This document shows positions 9,339 through 17,953 of a stretch of 64,000 nucleotides of DNA, one piece after another; position 1 is the first letter of the stretch; every line of letters begins with the position of its first letter. This DNA comes from Afipia sp. P52-10 (GTDB lineage: Bacteria; Pseudomonadota; Alphaproteobacteria; Rhizobiales; Xanthobacteraceae). The translations under genes were made by a program, and so were the position numbers. The stretch lies in the NCBI RefSeq assembly GCF_000516555.1, contig NZ_AZSJ01000003.1:91269-155268 (forward strand), given 5' to 3'. The notes below the pieces were generated by a model. It was not told where the DNA came from. It searched no databases and saw nothing but the letters and a program-made list of their open reading frames with translations.

Positions 9339-9671
9339 CCGCTGAATGACGCGTCTGTCTGCTCATCCTTCTCGCTTTGCACCGAACCGGGAAGCGCCCA
9401 CCGTTCCGTGAGAAAGTTGTCAAAGCAGCCAGCCAACCTGCATCAATTTCATCATCCTGAATTGCAAATAACCATGCATGGTGCGGAGACAAAGCTGTGG
9501 AAAGGTTTTCGTCTCTCACTGCCAATGACGCGTCTGTGAGGTCATAAGTGCTGCTTCGCTGAAACTGCCAACAGCCCAAATCATTATTGCTCCGACAAGA
9601 CATTTCTTGAAGGTCTTTGCATGTCCGTTGTCTGGATTTCTCGCGGGAGAATACAACCCGAACTGCGATCC
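9339..9671. other. Intergenic region with a 14-bp direct repeat
   Basis: There is no convincing gene here. AATGACGCGTCTGT occurs at 9345-9358 and again at 9524-9537, bounding a comparatively AT-rich segment of about 165 bases. No transposase or terminal inverted repeats are visible. Confidence 0.4.
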
Positions 9672-9881
9672 ATGGCCGAACAGCGAGGCCGCGCCCTGAA
9701 GCCGTTCATGGCTGACAATGACAGCGACACTCCTGACAGTGACACTCCTGACAGTGACACTCCTGACAGCGACACTCCTGACAGCAACGGGCCCGATCGT
9801 GATGGTCCGGCGCAACCGGTAACGCCCGGCGACAGGGTGCGTCCAGGCGAACCCAACGTCAGCCGCGATCACCCGCGCTGA
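9672..9881 (+). CDS. Hypothetical acidic protein with SDTPD tandem repeats
   Basis: Possible 69-residue polar protein with four consecutive copies of a five-residue SDTPD unit followed by Pro/Gly/Asp-rich sequence. An upstream in-frame ATG at 9621 would add 17 residues. There is no strong ribosome site and no domain. The opposite strand also stays open across the repeat, so coding status is uncertain. Confidence 0.4.
   Translation: MAEQRGRALKPFMADNDSDTPDSDTPDSDTPDSDTPDSNGPDRDGPAQPVTPGDRVRPGEPNVSRDHPR
9718..9785. repeat. Four-copy 15-bp tandem repeat
   Basis: The unit GACAGTGACACTCCT (with C/T variation at one position) is repeated four times head to tail. The 15-base period keeps any reading frame open, so copy number could vary without frameshift. 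It is a minisatellite-like tract, not a CRISPR. Confidence 0.85.
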
Positions 9882-9899
9882 CGCTTTGCCAGCCGCCGC

Positions 9900-11117
9900 T
9901 TAGGTGGCCTTCTCGGTCCGCACCGAGCGGAACGGGATGTTGCGATCGACCTCCTGCTCCTTCGGCATGCCGAGCACCCGCTCGGAGATGATGTTGCGCT
10001 GGATCTGATCGGTGCCGCCGCCGATCGAGGTGAAGTAGGCGTTCAACGACAGGAAGTTCGCATCGTCGGCCAACGGATGCTCGGCGCCCTGCAGCATGCT
10101 TTCCGCGCCGAGCATCGCCGTGCGCAACCGCGCCTCCTCGTGCAGAATGCGCGACATCGCAAGCTTGCCGAGCGACATGATCGACGACGAGCTCGATTGC
10201 TCGAGCCCAGCCTTGGCGCGCGCGGTGTTCAATTCGTTGAGCTGACGATAGGCGATGGTGCGCGCGAGCTCCTGCCGGAACGCCGGATCGTTGAGCTTGC
10301 CGCTCCTGCGCGCGAGCGCGATCAGGTCGCTGTCGGCGGCATCGGCGCCGGCACGGCGCGGCCCCCGCGCGCGCTCGCCCATCGCCGAACGCTCGTAAGC
10401 CAATGCGGTCTGCAGCACCTTCCAGCCTTCGCCCAGCTTGCCGAGCAGATTCTCGCGCGGCACCTTCGCATTGGTGAAGAACACCTCGTTGAAGTGCGAC
10501 TCATTGGTGATCTGGCGCAACGGCCGAACCTCGACGCCCTTCTGCTTCATCGGCAGGAAGAAGAAGCTGAGGCCCTGATGCTTCGGCTTGTCCCAATCGG
10601 TGCGCGCCACCAGCATGCCGTAGTCGGCGGTCGCCGCACTGGAGGTCCAGATCTTCTGGCCGTTGACGGTCCACCCCGCGCCATTGTCTTCGGCCCGGGT
10701 CCGCACCGCCGCAAGGTCGGAGCCGGCGCCGGGCTCGCTATAGAGCAGGCACATGGCGATCTCGCCGCGCAGGATGCCGGGAATCACGGCCTGCTTCAAT
10801 TCAGGCGTGCCGTAGGCCAGCGCGGTGTTGGCATAAAGCTGGGTGCGGTCCATGCCCGAGCCCGGCGCGCCGACGCGATTGAATTCCTGTTCGATGATGT
10901 AGCCCTGCTCGTCGGACATGGCGCGGCCAAACCATTCGACCGGCCAGCGCGGCGCAGCCCAGCGCGCATCCACGACCTTGTTGAGCCACTCGCGATAGGC
11001 CGGCGTGGTCCTGAACTCGTTCAGGTCCGCGACCTTCATGTGCCAGTTGGCTGCGAGCCAGGCGCGCACCTCCTGCCGCAGGTCATCGTCGCTCACAGGC
11101 TTCAGCGCATCAGCCAT
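9900..11117 (-). CDS. Acyl-CoA dehydrogenase (FadE-like), subunit or enzyme 1
   Basis: A 405-residue flavoenzyme that introduces the alpha-beta double bond into an acyl-CoA. The family's N-terminal helical domain, the middle beta domain (CLLYSEPGAGSDLAAVRTRAE; VNGQKIWTSSA) and the C-terminal helical domain with GGGTDQIQRNIISERVLG are all visible. It is directly downstream of a second acyl-CoA dehydrogenase with a two-base gap. Paired genes of this kind can form heteromeric enzymes, as in steroid side-chain degradation. The substrate is unknown. Confidence 0.92.
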   Translation of the reverse strand: MADALKPVSDDDLRQEVRAWLAANWHMKVADLNEFRTTPAYREWLNKVVDARWAAPRWPVEWFGRAMSDEQGYIIEQEFNRVGAPGSGMDRTQLYANTALAYGTPELKQAVIPGILRGEIAMCLLYSEPGAGSDLAAVRTRAEDNGAGWTVNGQKIWTSSAATADYGMLVARTDWDKPKHQGLSFFFLPMKQKGVEVRPLRQITNESHFNEVFFTNAKVPRENLLGKLGEGWKVLQTALAYERSAMGERARGPRRAGADAADSDLIALARRSGKLNDPAFRQELARTIAYRQLNELNTARAKAGLEQSSSSSIMSLGKLAMSRILHEEARLRTAMLGAESMLQGAEHPLADDANFLSLNAYFTSIGGGTDQIQRNIISERVLGMPKEQEVDRNIPFRSVRTEKAT

Positions 11118-11119
11118 CG

Positions 11120-12226
11120 TCAGCCTCCAAGATGGGTCAGGTAGCGCTCGCGATGGAACGCCGGATTGCCGAACAGCTGCGCATCGGCGCGGGCGCGGCG
11201 GAAATAAAGGTGGGCGGGATAATCCCAGGTAAAGGCGATGCCGCCATGCATCTGGATCGACGCCGCGGTGACGGCGGTGAACGCATCGGCGCAGGCAAAC
11301 GCCGCAAGGCTGATCGCTGCATCCGCGTCGCTGCTGGCATCCGCGAGCCGTCTTGCCGCGTTGCGCGCGGCCGAGGTGGCGGATTCCGCTTCCAGCAGCA
11401 TGTCGGCCGCCATGTGCTTCAGCGCCTGGAAACCCGCGATCGGCCGGCCGAACTGAATGCGGTTCTTGCCGTACTCCACGGTCATGTCGAGGGAGCGGCG
11501 CGCACCGCCCGCCTGCTCGCCAGCCAGCGCCACCAGCGTGACATCCAGCGCGGCCTTCACCGCCTCCCAGCCCACATTGCCGATCCGATGCGCGGCGACG
11601 GAGGCAAACGTCAGCTTCGCCAAGCGGAGCGTCAGATCGAAGGTCGGCAGCGGCGCGATCTGCAGGCCCGCAGCCTTCGCCTCCACCTCGAACACGCCGA
11701 TGCCGTCCCCCACGGCGGCGACCACCAGCACGACATCCGCGATCTGTCCGTGCGTCACGTAGCTCGCCACGCCATCGAGCGTCCAGCGATCGCCGGCCTG
11801 CGTCGCGGTGACGCCGACACCCTCCGCTGTCCAGAGACCACCCTCGCCGGTGATGGCCACGGTGGCGACGGTCGTGCCCGCCACCATCGGCGGCAGCAGG
11901 CGCTTCTTCGCGGCTTCATCGCCGGAGGCGCTCAACAGGGCGGTCGCGAGCACCGCACTCGACAGGAACGGCGAGCACAGCAGCGCCGCGCCGATCGCCT
12001 CCATCACGAGTTCGAGCTCGACCGGTCCGCCGCCGCTGCCACCATGGTTCTGATCGACGATGAGGCCCAGCAGCCCCATGTCCGCGAGTTGCCGCCACAC
12101 CTGCGGATCGTAGCCGCTCGGCGTCTCCATCGTGCGGCGGACATCGGCCTCGGCGCTCCTGTCGCGCAACAGACGCTGCACCTGATCGACAAGTGCGGCA
12201 CGTTCCTCAGCATCGAACGCTGACAT
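11120..12226 (-). CDS. Acyl-CoA dehydrogenase, subunit or enzyme 2
   Basis: A 368-residue acyl-CoA dehydrogenase homologue, more divergent than its partner. It has QLADMGLLGLIVDQNHGGSGGG at the N-terminus, VEYGKNRIQFGRPIAGFQALKHMAADM and IQMHGGIAFTWDYPAHLYFRRA at the C-terminus. The ATG at 12224-12226 is chosen because GGGAGG and GGAGG lie just upstream and the N-terminus then matches the family. The gene is probably co-transcribed with the dehydrogenase at 9900-11117. Confidence 0.9.
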   Translation of the reverse strand: MSAFDAEERAALVDQVQRLLRDRSAEADVRRTMETPSGYDPQVWRQLADMGLLGLIVDQNHGGSGGGPVELELVMEAIGAALLCSPFLSSAVLATALLSASGDEAAKKRLLPPMVAGTTVATVAITGEGGLWTAEGVGVTATQAGDRWTLDGVASYVTHGQIADVVLVVAAVGDGIGVFEVEAKAAGLQIAPLPTFDLTLRLAKLTFASVAAHRIGNVGWEAVKAALDVTLVALAGEQAGGARRSLDMTVEYGKNRIQFGRPIAGFQALKHMAADMLLEAESATSAARNAARRLADASSDADAAISLAAFACADAFTAVTAASIQMHGGIAFTWDYPAHLYFRRARADAQLFGNPAFHRERYLTHLGG

Positions 12227-12459
12227 CCTCCGGCAGCCTCCCAAATCCTTGCTTGCGGACAAGCATGCCTGTGAGGATGAGGGCGGACAAGTGCATAGCG
12301 ACCAGATGGACACGGCCGCGATGCATGACACGCGCAGGCGGGATCACACGTCGAACCTTTGGTCCGCGATGCGGCCTCTCGTTTTTGCAAGGTCAACGCG
12401 CGCTATCGTCAAAGTTAACGCATGAACCTCGCGATCAGCGGCGCATCAGCAGCCCGCGC

Positions 12460-13443
12460 CTACTCCCGCTTGATGCCGGTTGCCTCGAGGATGCGCTGGT
12501 AGCGCGCCGCTTCGCCGGCAACGAAGTCAGCGGCGGCCTTGGCGTCGCCCGGCATGGTCCGCAAACCGACGCCGGCAAATCGCTCGATGATCTCCGGCTT
12601 CGCGGAAATCTCGTTGATGGCCTTGTTCAGCGCATTGGCGATCGCAGCCGGCGTGCCCTTCGGCGCGACGAGCACGTTCCAGGTGAAGCCGGTGAAGTCC
12701 TTGAAGCCGGTCTGCTCGATCACCGTGGCAACCTCCGGCAGCGACTTCAATCGCTCCGGCGAGCCGATACCCAGCGCCTTCAACTTGCCCGACGTGACGA
12801 AGGGCATCGCCGACGCCGCTCCGACGAAGCACATGTCCACATCGCCGGACAACACCGCGGCGAGCGCCGGCGAGTCGCCGGGGAACGGCACATGCAACAT
12901 CTTGATGTTTTCGTGCAGCGCCAGGTTCTCCGCCTGCAATTGCGCCGGACCAGCCACGCCCGCGGTGCCATAGGTGAGCTTGCCGGGATTGGCGCGCGCG
13001 TAGGCGATCACGTCCTTCATCGTGTTGGCGGGCAGATTGTTGCGGGCCGCGAAGATCAGATCGACGGCACTCAACCCCGCAATCACGTCGAGGTCGCGAG
13101 CCGGATTGTAGGAGAGCTTCGGATCGAGGATCGGGAAGATCGCCGTCGGCCCGACGCCGCTGACGCCGAGCGTGTAACCATCCGGCTTCGCCTTGGCGAC
13201 CTGATCGATGCCGATCGCGCCGGCAGCACCGGCACGGTTCTCCACCACGAATGTCTGCTTGAAGTACGCTGTCAGTTCCTCCGCCAAGACGCGCCCCGTG
13301 ACGTCGGTGGCACCGCCCGGCGGGAACGGCACGATCAGCCGCACCGGCTTGTCGGGATAAGTCTGCGCATGGGCGGGATGCGTAGCCAGCGCGCCCACGA
13401 GCAGCACCGCACAGATACCGAGAACGCTTCGCATCGGCCGCAT
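12460..13443 (-). CDS. Tripartite tricarboxylate transporter receptor (Bug family), orphan 1
   Basis: A 327-residue periplasmic binding protein. The ATG at 13441-13443 follows GAGGGAGGATTTG and starts a signal peptide cleaved near AHAQTYP. YPDKPVRLIVPFPPGGATD and VVENRAGAAGAIGID are Bug-family hallmarks. No TctA/TctB membrane genes lie in the window, so it may use a distant transporter or act as a sensor. It is divergent from another Bug gene at 13699. Confidence 0.92.
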   Translation of the reverse strand: MRPMRSVLGICAVLLVGALATHPAHAQTYPDKPVRLIVPFPPGGATDVTGRVLAEELTAYFKQTFVVENRAGAAGAIGIDQVAKAKPDGYTLGVSGVGPTAIFPILDPKLSYNPARDLDVIAGLSAVDLIFAARNNLPANTMKDVIAYARANPGKLTYGTAGVAGPAQLQAENLALHENIKMLHVPFPGDSPALAAVLSGDVDMCFVGAASAMPFVTSGKLKALGIGSPERLKSLPEVATVIEQTGFKDFTGFTWNVLVAPKGTPAAIANALNKAINEISAKPEIIERFAGVGLRTMPGDAKAAADFVAGEAARYQRILEATGIKRE

Positions 13444-13589
13444 CAAATCCTCCCTCAACGTTTTTCCCCATGGCACCCGCGCAGCCGTCAACGCAACGCC
13501 TGATGAGTGCATCGATGCCCGACTCTAGCGGTTCGCTGCCGCCAGGCACAGGTACAACCAGAAAAGTGCGGGATGGCCGCTCGCCACGA

Positions 13590-13619
13590 CCGGTTTTGTA
13601 TTTGAGAATACACAACCGG
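13590..13619. promoter_or_regulatory. Strong inverted repeat between divergent Bug receptor genes
   Basis: Arms CCGGTTTTGTATT (13590-13602) and AATACACAACCGG (13607-13619) pair over 13 bases with one mismatch around a four-base centre. This is a good dimeric-repressor operator in the region shared by the two receptor genes. A nearby IclR regulator is a candidate ligand; this is inference. Confidence 0.6.
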
Positions 13620-13698
13620 CCTTCACAGCCGCCCGTGCCGCCGCACGAAACGACAACGATCGACAAGAGCGGCCGAACACCAGCGAGGGGAGCAAGCG

Positions 13699-14676
13699 AT
13701 GATCAGACAGGTGAAATCGCAACTGGCTTTGGCAGCGATCCTATCGGCGATTATCGCCGGAGCGGCGAGCGCCCAGGACATCTATCCGAACCGGCCCATC
13801 AAGATGATCGTGTCCTACGCCGCGGGCGGCACCACCGACACGATGGCGCGCGTGACCGCGCAGAAGATGAGCGAGATTCTCGGCCAGCCGATCGTGATCG
13901 AGAACAAACCCGGTGCAGGCACCATCATCGCCGCGGAAGCCGCCGCCAACGCACCGGCCGACGGCTACACGCTGCTGATGACCGCAACGACGACGCTGTC
14001 GGTCAATCCCGCGACCTACCGGAAGCTGCCCTACAAGCCTGAAGATTTCGCGCCGATCTCGCTGATCGGCAAAATGGCCTACACCTTCGGAGTCAGCCAC
14101 ACCGTGCCGATCAACGATCTCAAGGAGTTCGTCGCCTACGCGAAGGCGCGCCCCGGCCAGCTCAACTACGGCACGGTCGGCCTCGGCGGCTCGACGCACA
14201 TCTTCACCAAGCTGGTGGAGGACTCGCTCGGCGTGCAGATGCAGGACGTCGTCTACAAGGGATCGGGCACCGCCCTGACCGATCTGTTCGCCGGAAACAT
14301 CCAGGTCTATGCCGACGGCGTCATCAACTCGCTGCCATACTATCAGGACAAGAAGATGAAGGTGGTGGCGATCTCGAGTGAGGAGCGGCTGGCGGCGGCG
14401 CCCGAAGTGCCGACCTTTGTCGAGCTCGGATATCCCGATGTCGTGCTCTATTCCTATTACGGCGTGATGGCGCCGGCGAAAACGCCGAAGCCGATCATCG
14501 ACAAGCTGAACGCGGCGATGGTGAAGGCGCTGGCGATGCCCGACCTGCAGGAGCGCATCCGGCAGAACGGCGCCGTGCCGGAATCCACCACGCCGGAGGG
14601 CTTCCGCACAATCATCGCCGACTATCTCAAGGCCTATGGCGACATCGCCCGCCGGCATAACTTCAATCTGGAATAA
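13699..14676 (+). CDS. Tripartite tricarboxylate transporter receptor (Bug family), orphan 2
   Basis: A 325-residue Bug-type periplasmic receptor. Its signal peptide is cleaved near AASAQDIYP. Family motifs are YPNRPIKMIVSYAAGGTTDTMAR and IVIENKPGAGTIIAAEA. GAGGGGAGC precedes the ATG. It shares a promoter region with the divergent receptor at 12460-13443 and is distinct from it in sequence. No cognate permease is present. Confidence 0.92.
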   Translation: MIRQVKSQLALAAILSAIIAGAASAQDIYPNRPIKMIVSYAAGGTTDTMARVTAQKMSEILGQPIVIENKPGAGTIIAAEAAANAPADGYTLLMTATTTLSVNPATYRKLPYKPEDFAPISLIGKMAYTFGVSHTVPINDLKEFVAYAKARPGQLNYGTVGLGGSTHIFTKLVEDSLGVQMQDVVYKGSGTALTDLFAGNIQVYADGVINSLPYYQDKKMKVVAISSEERLAAAPEVPTFVELGYPDVVLYSYYGVMAPAKTPKPIIDKLNAAMVKALAMPDLQERIRQNGAVPESTTPEGFRTIIADYLKAYGDIARRHNFNLE

Positions 14677-14742
14677 ACCCAGAGACTGGAACCGTTGCCG
14701 CGGATCGCCGTTATCCCGCCATCATTGACGGGAGGCGCAAGC

Positions 14743-15000
14743 ATGGAAGACGCACAGATCGGTTGGATCGCGGCGATCATCATCGGCGGTTTCGCCGGCT
14801 GGTTCGCTAGCATGTTCATGGAGAGCAATACGGGCGTGCTGATGAACGTCATCCTCGGCATCGTCGGAGCCGCGGTCGCAAGCTTCCTGTTCGGACTCCT
14901 TGGCGTCAGCTTCGGCGGCTGGCTCGGCTATCTGGTGGCGGGATTCGTCGGCGCGTGCATTCTGATTGGCGCAACGCGCGCGATCAGAGGCACAGCATAG
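14743..15000 (+). CDS. GlsB/YeaQ/YmgE family membrane protein
   Basis: An 85-residue integral membrane protein of the transglycosylase-associated (GlsB/YeaQ/YmgE) family with three hydrophobic segments and glycine zippers (IIGGFAGWFASMFM; NVILGIVGAAVASFLFGLLG; LVAGFVGACILIGATRA). GGGAGGCGCAAGC precedes the ATG at 14743. It is often induced by stress, but its molecular role is not established. A strong hairpin follows at 15023. Confidence 0.88.
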   Translation: MEDAQIGWIAAIIIGGFAGWFASMFMESNTGVLMNVILGIVGAAVASFLFGLLGVSFGGWLGYLVAGFVGACILIGATRAIRGTA

Positions 15001-15022
15001 AAGCGGCATCGATCAAGCCCGC

Positions 15023-15058
15023 AGCCATTCGGCCTCTGAAGCGAGAGGCCGAATGGCT
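15023..15058 (+). terminator. Perfect 15-bp stem terminator-like hairpin
   Basis: AGCCATTCGGCCTCT (15023-15037) pairs perfectly with 15044-15058 around a six-base loop. It sits 23 bases after the GlsB-type gene. The following T-tract is weak (GTTTC), so it may be a terminator or an mRNA-stabilising hairpin. Confidence 0.65.
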
Positions 15059-15193
15059 GTGGCGTTTCATGTCACCATTTAGATTTAAGATCTTGAGCGG
15101 ATTTGACGCGCAGTATCGCGGTGCGCCCTCTCACGCAGGCCGGCACTCCACCTGAGCGACACCGTAGCGGCAACAACACGTTCACAGGCGCCG

Positions 15194-15979
15194 CTACCGC
15201 GCCGTCCAGCCACCATCGACCGACCACGCCGCGCCACGGATTTCCGAGGCACTGCTGCTGCACAGAAACGCCACCACCTCCGCCACCTGCTCCGGCTGTA
15301 GCGCCTTGCCGGCGGGCATCACATACGACACATGCTTGGCTTCCGCAGCCTCAAGCGAAATCCCTTCCCTTGCGGACGTCTCCTGGATCGCCTTCTTGAT
15401 ATGCGGCGAGGCGACGAACCCGGGACAGACGGCGTTGCAGGTGATCGCCGAGTTCGCGGTCTCCATTGCCACCGCCTTGGTCAGCCCGACCAAACCGAAT
15501 TTCGAGGCGATGTAGGACGAGCGATCGACACCGCCCACCAGCCCGTAGGCCGAAGAGATGTTGACGATCCGACCCCAGTTGCGGGCCCGCATCTGCGGCA
15601 GCACCGTGCGGATGGTGTGGAACGCGGCCGACAGGTTGACGGCCAGCACCGCATCCCATCGCTCCGGCGGATGGCTCTCGATCGGTGCACCGTGGATCGT
15701 TCCCGCGTTGTTGATCAGGATGTCGATGCCACCGAGCGCGGCCGTCGCCGCCTCGATCAGATGCACGGCCTCGTCCGCCCGCTCCAGGTTGGCATCGATA
15801 TGAACCACCCGCACGCCAGCTTCCGCTTCCAGCGATGCGCGAAAGCGCTCGGTCTTCACCGGATCGCCTAGTCCATGGATGACGATCTGCGCCTTTTCCC
15901 GCGCCAGCGCCCGCGCGATGGCGCGGCCGATGCCGCCGGTCGAACCGGTGACGAGCGCTGTCCTGCCCTGCAAACTCAT
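15194..15979 (-). CDS. SDR oxidoreductase, 3-hydroxybutyrate dehydrogenase-like
   Basis: A 261-residue classical short-chain dehydrogenase. The cofactor motif TGSTGGIG and the NNAGTIHG motif are present, as are the catalytic serine in NISSAYG and YIASK (Tyr-x3-Lys). The overall pattern (INNAGT, GGVDRSSYIASKFGLVGLTK, AVCPGFVASP) resembles D-3-hydroxybutyrate dehydrogenases. Twin TTGTCATGTGA motifs lie upstream. Transcription runs from the IclR gene side, 163 bases downstream of that gene. Confidence 0.85.
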   Translation of the reverse strand: MSLQGRTALVTGSTGGIGRAIARALAREKAQIVIHGLGDPVKTERFRASLEAEAGVRVVHIDANLERADEAVHLIEAATAALGGIDILINNAGTIHGAPIESHPPERWDAVLAVNLSAAFHTIRTVLPQMRARNWGRIVNISSAYGLVGGVDRSSYIASKFGLVGLTKAVAMETANSAITCNAVCPGFVASPHIKKAIQETSAREGISLEAAEAKHVSYVMPAGKALQPEQVAEVVAFLCSSSASEIRGAAWSVDGGWTAR

Positions 15980-15992
15980 GCGTGTCCTCTGT

Positions 15993-16041
15993 TTGTCATG
16001 TGAGCCTTGCTGCGGCTCGCCTTGGTCTTGTCATGTGACAA
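15993..16041. promoter_or_regulatory. Twin TTGTCATGTGA operator-like motifs
   Basis: TTGTCATGTGA occurs at 15993-16003 and again at 16028, where it is extended to the dyad TTGTCATGTGACAA (16028-16041). The copies are 35 bases apart, just upstream of the 3-hydroxybutyrate dehydrogenase-like gene. This layout suggests cooperative binding by a dimeric regulator, perhaps the adjacent IclR protein. Confidence 0.55.
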
Positions 16042-16142
16042 CAGCCGACCCTATGCATCGCAACGAACGCGGTCAACACGCCCTCTCATGCGCAAATCGG
16101 ATGCCGCGTGCGCCGTGGATGGCGGTCGTCAGTTGCCGGTCG

Positions 16143-16892
16143 TCAGCGGGATTTGCGTTGCGAGGACGCGATGCAGCCGTTGCGACGGGAAATCTCGGCT
16201 GCGCCCTTGACCACGAGCTGCAGAAACTCCTGCTTGCGCGGCTCGTAGCGGAAAGCGGGACAGGACAGACTGATCGAATAGCGCACACGGCCGTCGGGAT
16301 CGGAGATCGGCGCCGCCACCGCGACATTGCCGAGCGTCACCTCGCCATGGGTGATGGCATAACCGCGGTCGCGGATCTGCTGCAGCTCGGCGCGCAGCTT
16401 GGTCTTGTTGATCTTGCGCTTGCGGCTGAGATTGTCCAGCGCCTTGGCGATCTCGGCACGCGGCAGATAGGCCAGCAGCACCTTGGTACTGGCGCCGACG
16501 CCGAGCGGTGCCCGATCGCCGGGCCGCATGACGCTGACCAGGCGGGAGGACGAATCCACCGCATCGATGCAGACGCGATCGAAGCCGTCGACCATGTTCA
16601 GCGCGATGGTCTCGTCGGTCTGGCGCGCGAGCTTCTGCATCGTTTCGTGCGCCACCTCGCGGATGCTGAGCGTGCCGCGCACCTGGCCTGCCAGATGCAG
16701 CACCTTCAGCGACAGGCAATAGTCCTGGTTGCTGAGGCGCACGAGGTAGCCCAGATCGACCAGGCAATTGATCAGCCGGTACGTCGTCGGCTTCGACAGC
16801 CGAATACGGGTGGCGATCAGATGCAGCGGCATGCTGGGTTCGGTCTGCGTGAACGCCTCCAGCACCGACATCGCTCGCTCGATGGTACGCAT
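16143..16892 (-). CDS. IclR family transcriptional regulator 1
   Basis: A 249-residue IclR regulator. The N-terminal winged helix (residues 1-65; PLHLIATRIRLSKPTTYRLINCL) is followed by a GAF-like effector domain with TDETIALNMVDGFDRVCIDAVDSS and GVGASTKVLLAYL. It lies in a head-to-head arrangement with a second IclR gene at 17202 and upstream of the SDR at 15194, a probable target. Confidence 0.92.
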   Translation of the reverse strand: MRTIERAMSVLEAFTQTEPSMPLHLIATRIRLSKPTTYRLINCLVDLGYLVRLSNQDYCLSLKVLHLAGQVRGTLSIREVAHETMQKLARQTDETIALNMVDGFDRVCIDAVDSSSRLVSVMRPGDRAPLGVGASTKVLLAYLPRAEIAKALDNLSRKRKINKTKLRAELQQIRDRGYAITHGEVTLGNVAVAAPISDPDGRVRYSISLSCPAFRYEPRKQEFLQLVVKGAAEISRRNGCIASSQRKSR

Positions 16893-17201
16893 GGCCCTCC
16901 GCCACTCCCGCCTCGCACCGACGGTTTCAAACGCCGGGCGCGAAAAGCCGACCTGCTAAACGATTTTACGCCTCAACGATAGGGCGCATGGAAAAATTTA
17001 TGCCAGACAACAGGATAGATGCGCCGGCGGCATCACTGCAACGCGACCTTGGCCGCATGGCGCGCAAGCGGACTCGTCCGATCGTTCGCCGGCAGCCGCA
17101 CGATGGAAGCGATTTCATTCTGCGAAATGGACTTTACGATCGTTTTTCCGCGATGCTAGACTCATCGGAACACGAAGGGCGAACGAAGCCTGAGGGAGGT
17201 C
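16893..17201. promoter_or_regulatory. Divergent region between two IclR genes
   Basis: This 309-base region has no convincing gene. The dyad ATTTC (17112-17116) and GAAAT (17124-17128) lies about 75 bases before the plus-strand IclR start and may be an operator. AGGGAGG precedes that start as ribosome site. A short in-frame open stretch on the plus strand from 16988 has no coding features I trust. Confidence 0.4.
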
Positions 17202-17942
17202 ATGCCAGTTTATCCCGTCAAATCGGCCGAGCGAGTGATCCAGATCCTGGAGCTGTTCCGGGCGGTTCGTCAGCCGTTACGGCTGAACACCATCGCCAGC
17301 GATCTTGATTGGCCGATCCCGAGCACGGTGGCCCTGCTGAAGACGCTGGTCGGCATGGGCTATTTGATCTTCTCGACCAAGGAACGCACCTACTTCCCCT
17401 CCCCCCACCTCGCATCGCTCGGCAATTGGGTCGAGCCGGCATTCTTCGAAGATAGCCACGCGATGGAGATCGCCGAGCGCCTGTGCGAACAGACCACCGA
17501 ACATGTGGTGCTGTCGGTGCACAGCGGGCTGCATGTGCAGCACGTCAAGGTGCTGCACGGCATCGACGATGCACGTTACGGCACCCGCGACGGCAGCATG
17601 CGGCTGGTGGTGCGGACCAGCCCCGGCCTCGTCCTGCTCGGCGCGATGCCGATGCAGGCGGTCGATCGCATCTGCCGCCAGATCAACATCAAGTACCGCA
17701 ACAAGACCGAACGGATCGACCCCGACCAGTTTTCGAAGACCATCGCCAGCGTCAAGCGGCAGGGCTTCTCGTCGTTGTACGGCGTACCGCACATCGAGGG
17801 AGCGATGCTGTCGATGCTGCTGCCGCCGACCCGCTCCGGCCAACGGATCGCCGTCTCGGTCGGCGGCCGCAAGGAGCGCATCAAGCAGAATCGCGACCGG
17901 CTGCTGCAGACGATGGCGGACGTGATTGCGGCGGCTGTATAG
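17202..17942 (+). CDS. IclR family transcriptional regulator 2
   Basis: A 246-residue IclR regulator, only distantly related to the neighbouring copy. The winged helix (residues 1-65) includes LNTIASDLDWPIPSTVALLKTLVGMGYLIF. The effector domain has LCEQTTEHVVLSVHSGLHVQHVKVL. ATG 17202 follows TGAGGGAGGTC. It is convergent with the FabL-like SDR, with 11 bases between stops. Confidence 0.92.
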   Translation: MPVYPVKSAERVIQILELFRAVRQPLRLNTIASDLDWPIPSTVALLKTLVGMGYLIFSTKERTYFPSPHLASLGNWVEPAFFEDSHAMEIAERLCEQTTEHVVLSVHSGLHVQHVKVLHGIDDARYGTRDGSMRLVVRTSPGLVLLGAMPMQAVDRICRQINIKYRNKTERIDPDQFSKTIASVKRQGFSSLYGVPHIEGAMLSMLLPPTRSGQRIAVSVGGRKERIKQNRDRLLQTMADVIAAAV

Positions 17943-17953
17943 CGGGCAGACCT

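Noticed and set aside
9718-9785. CRISPR array
   Set aside because: The 15-base units are contiguous with no spacers and no cas genes nearby.
9672-9872. Minus-strand proteins over the 15-bp repeat (LSGVS- or RSVTV-type repeats)
   Set aside because: Open only because the repeat length is a multiple of three; no start signals or domains.
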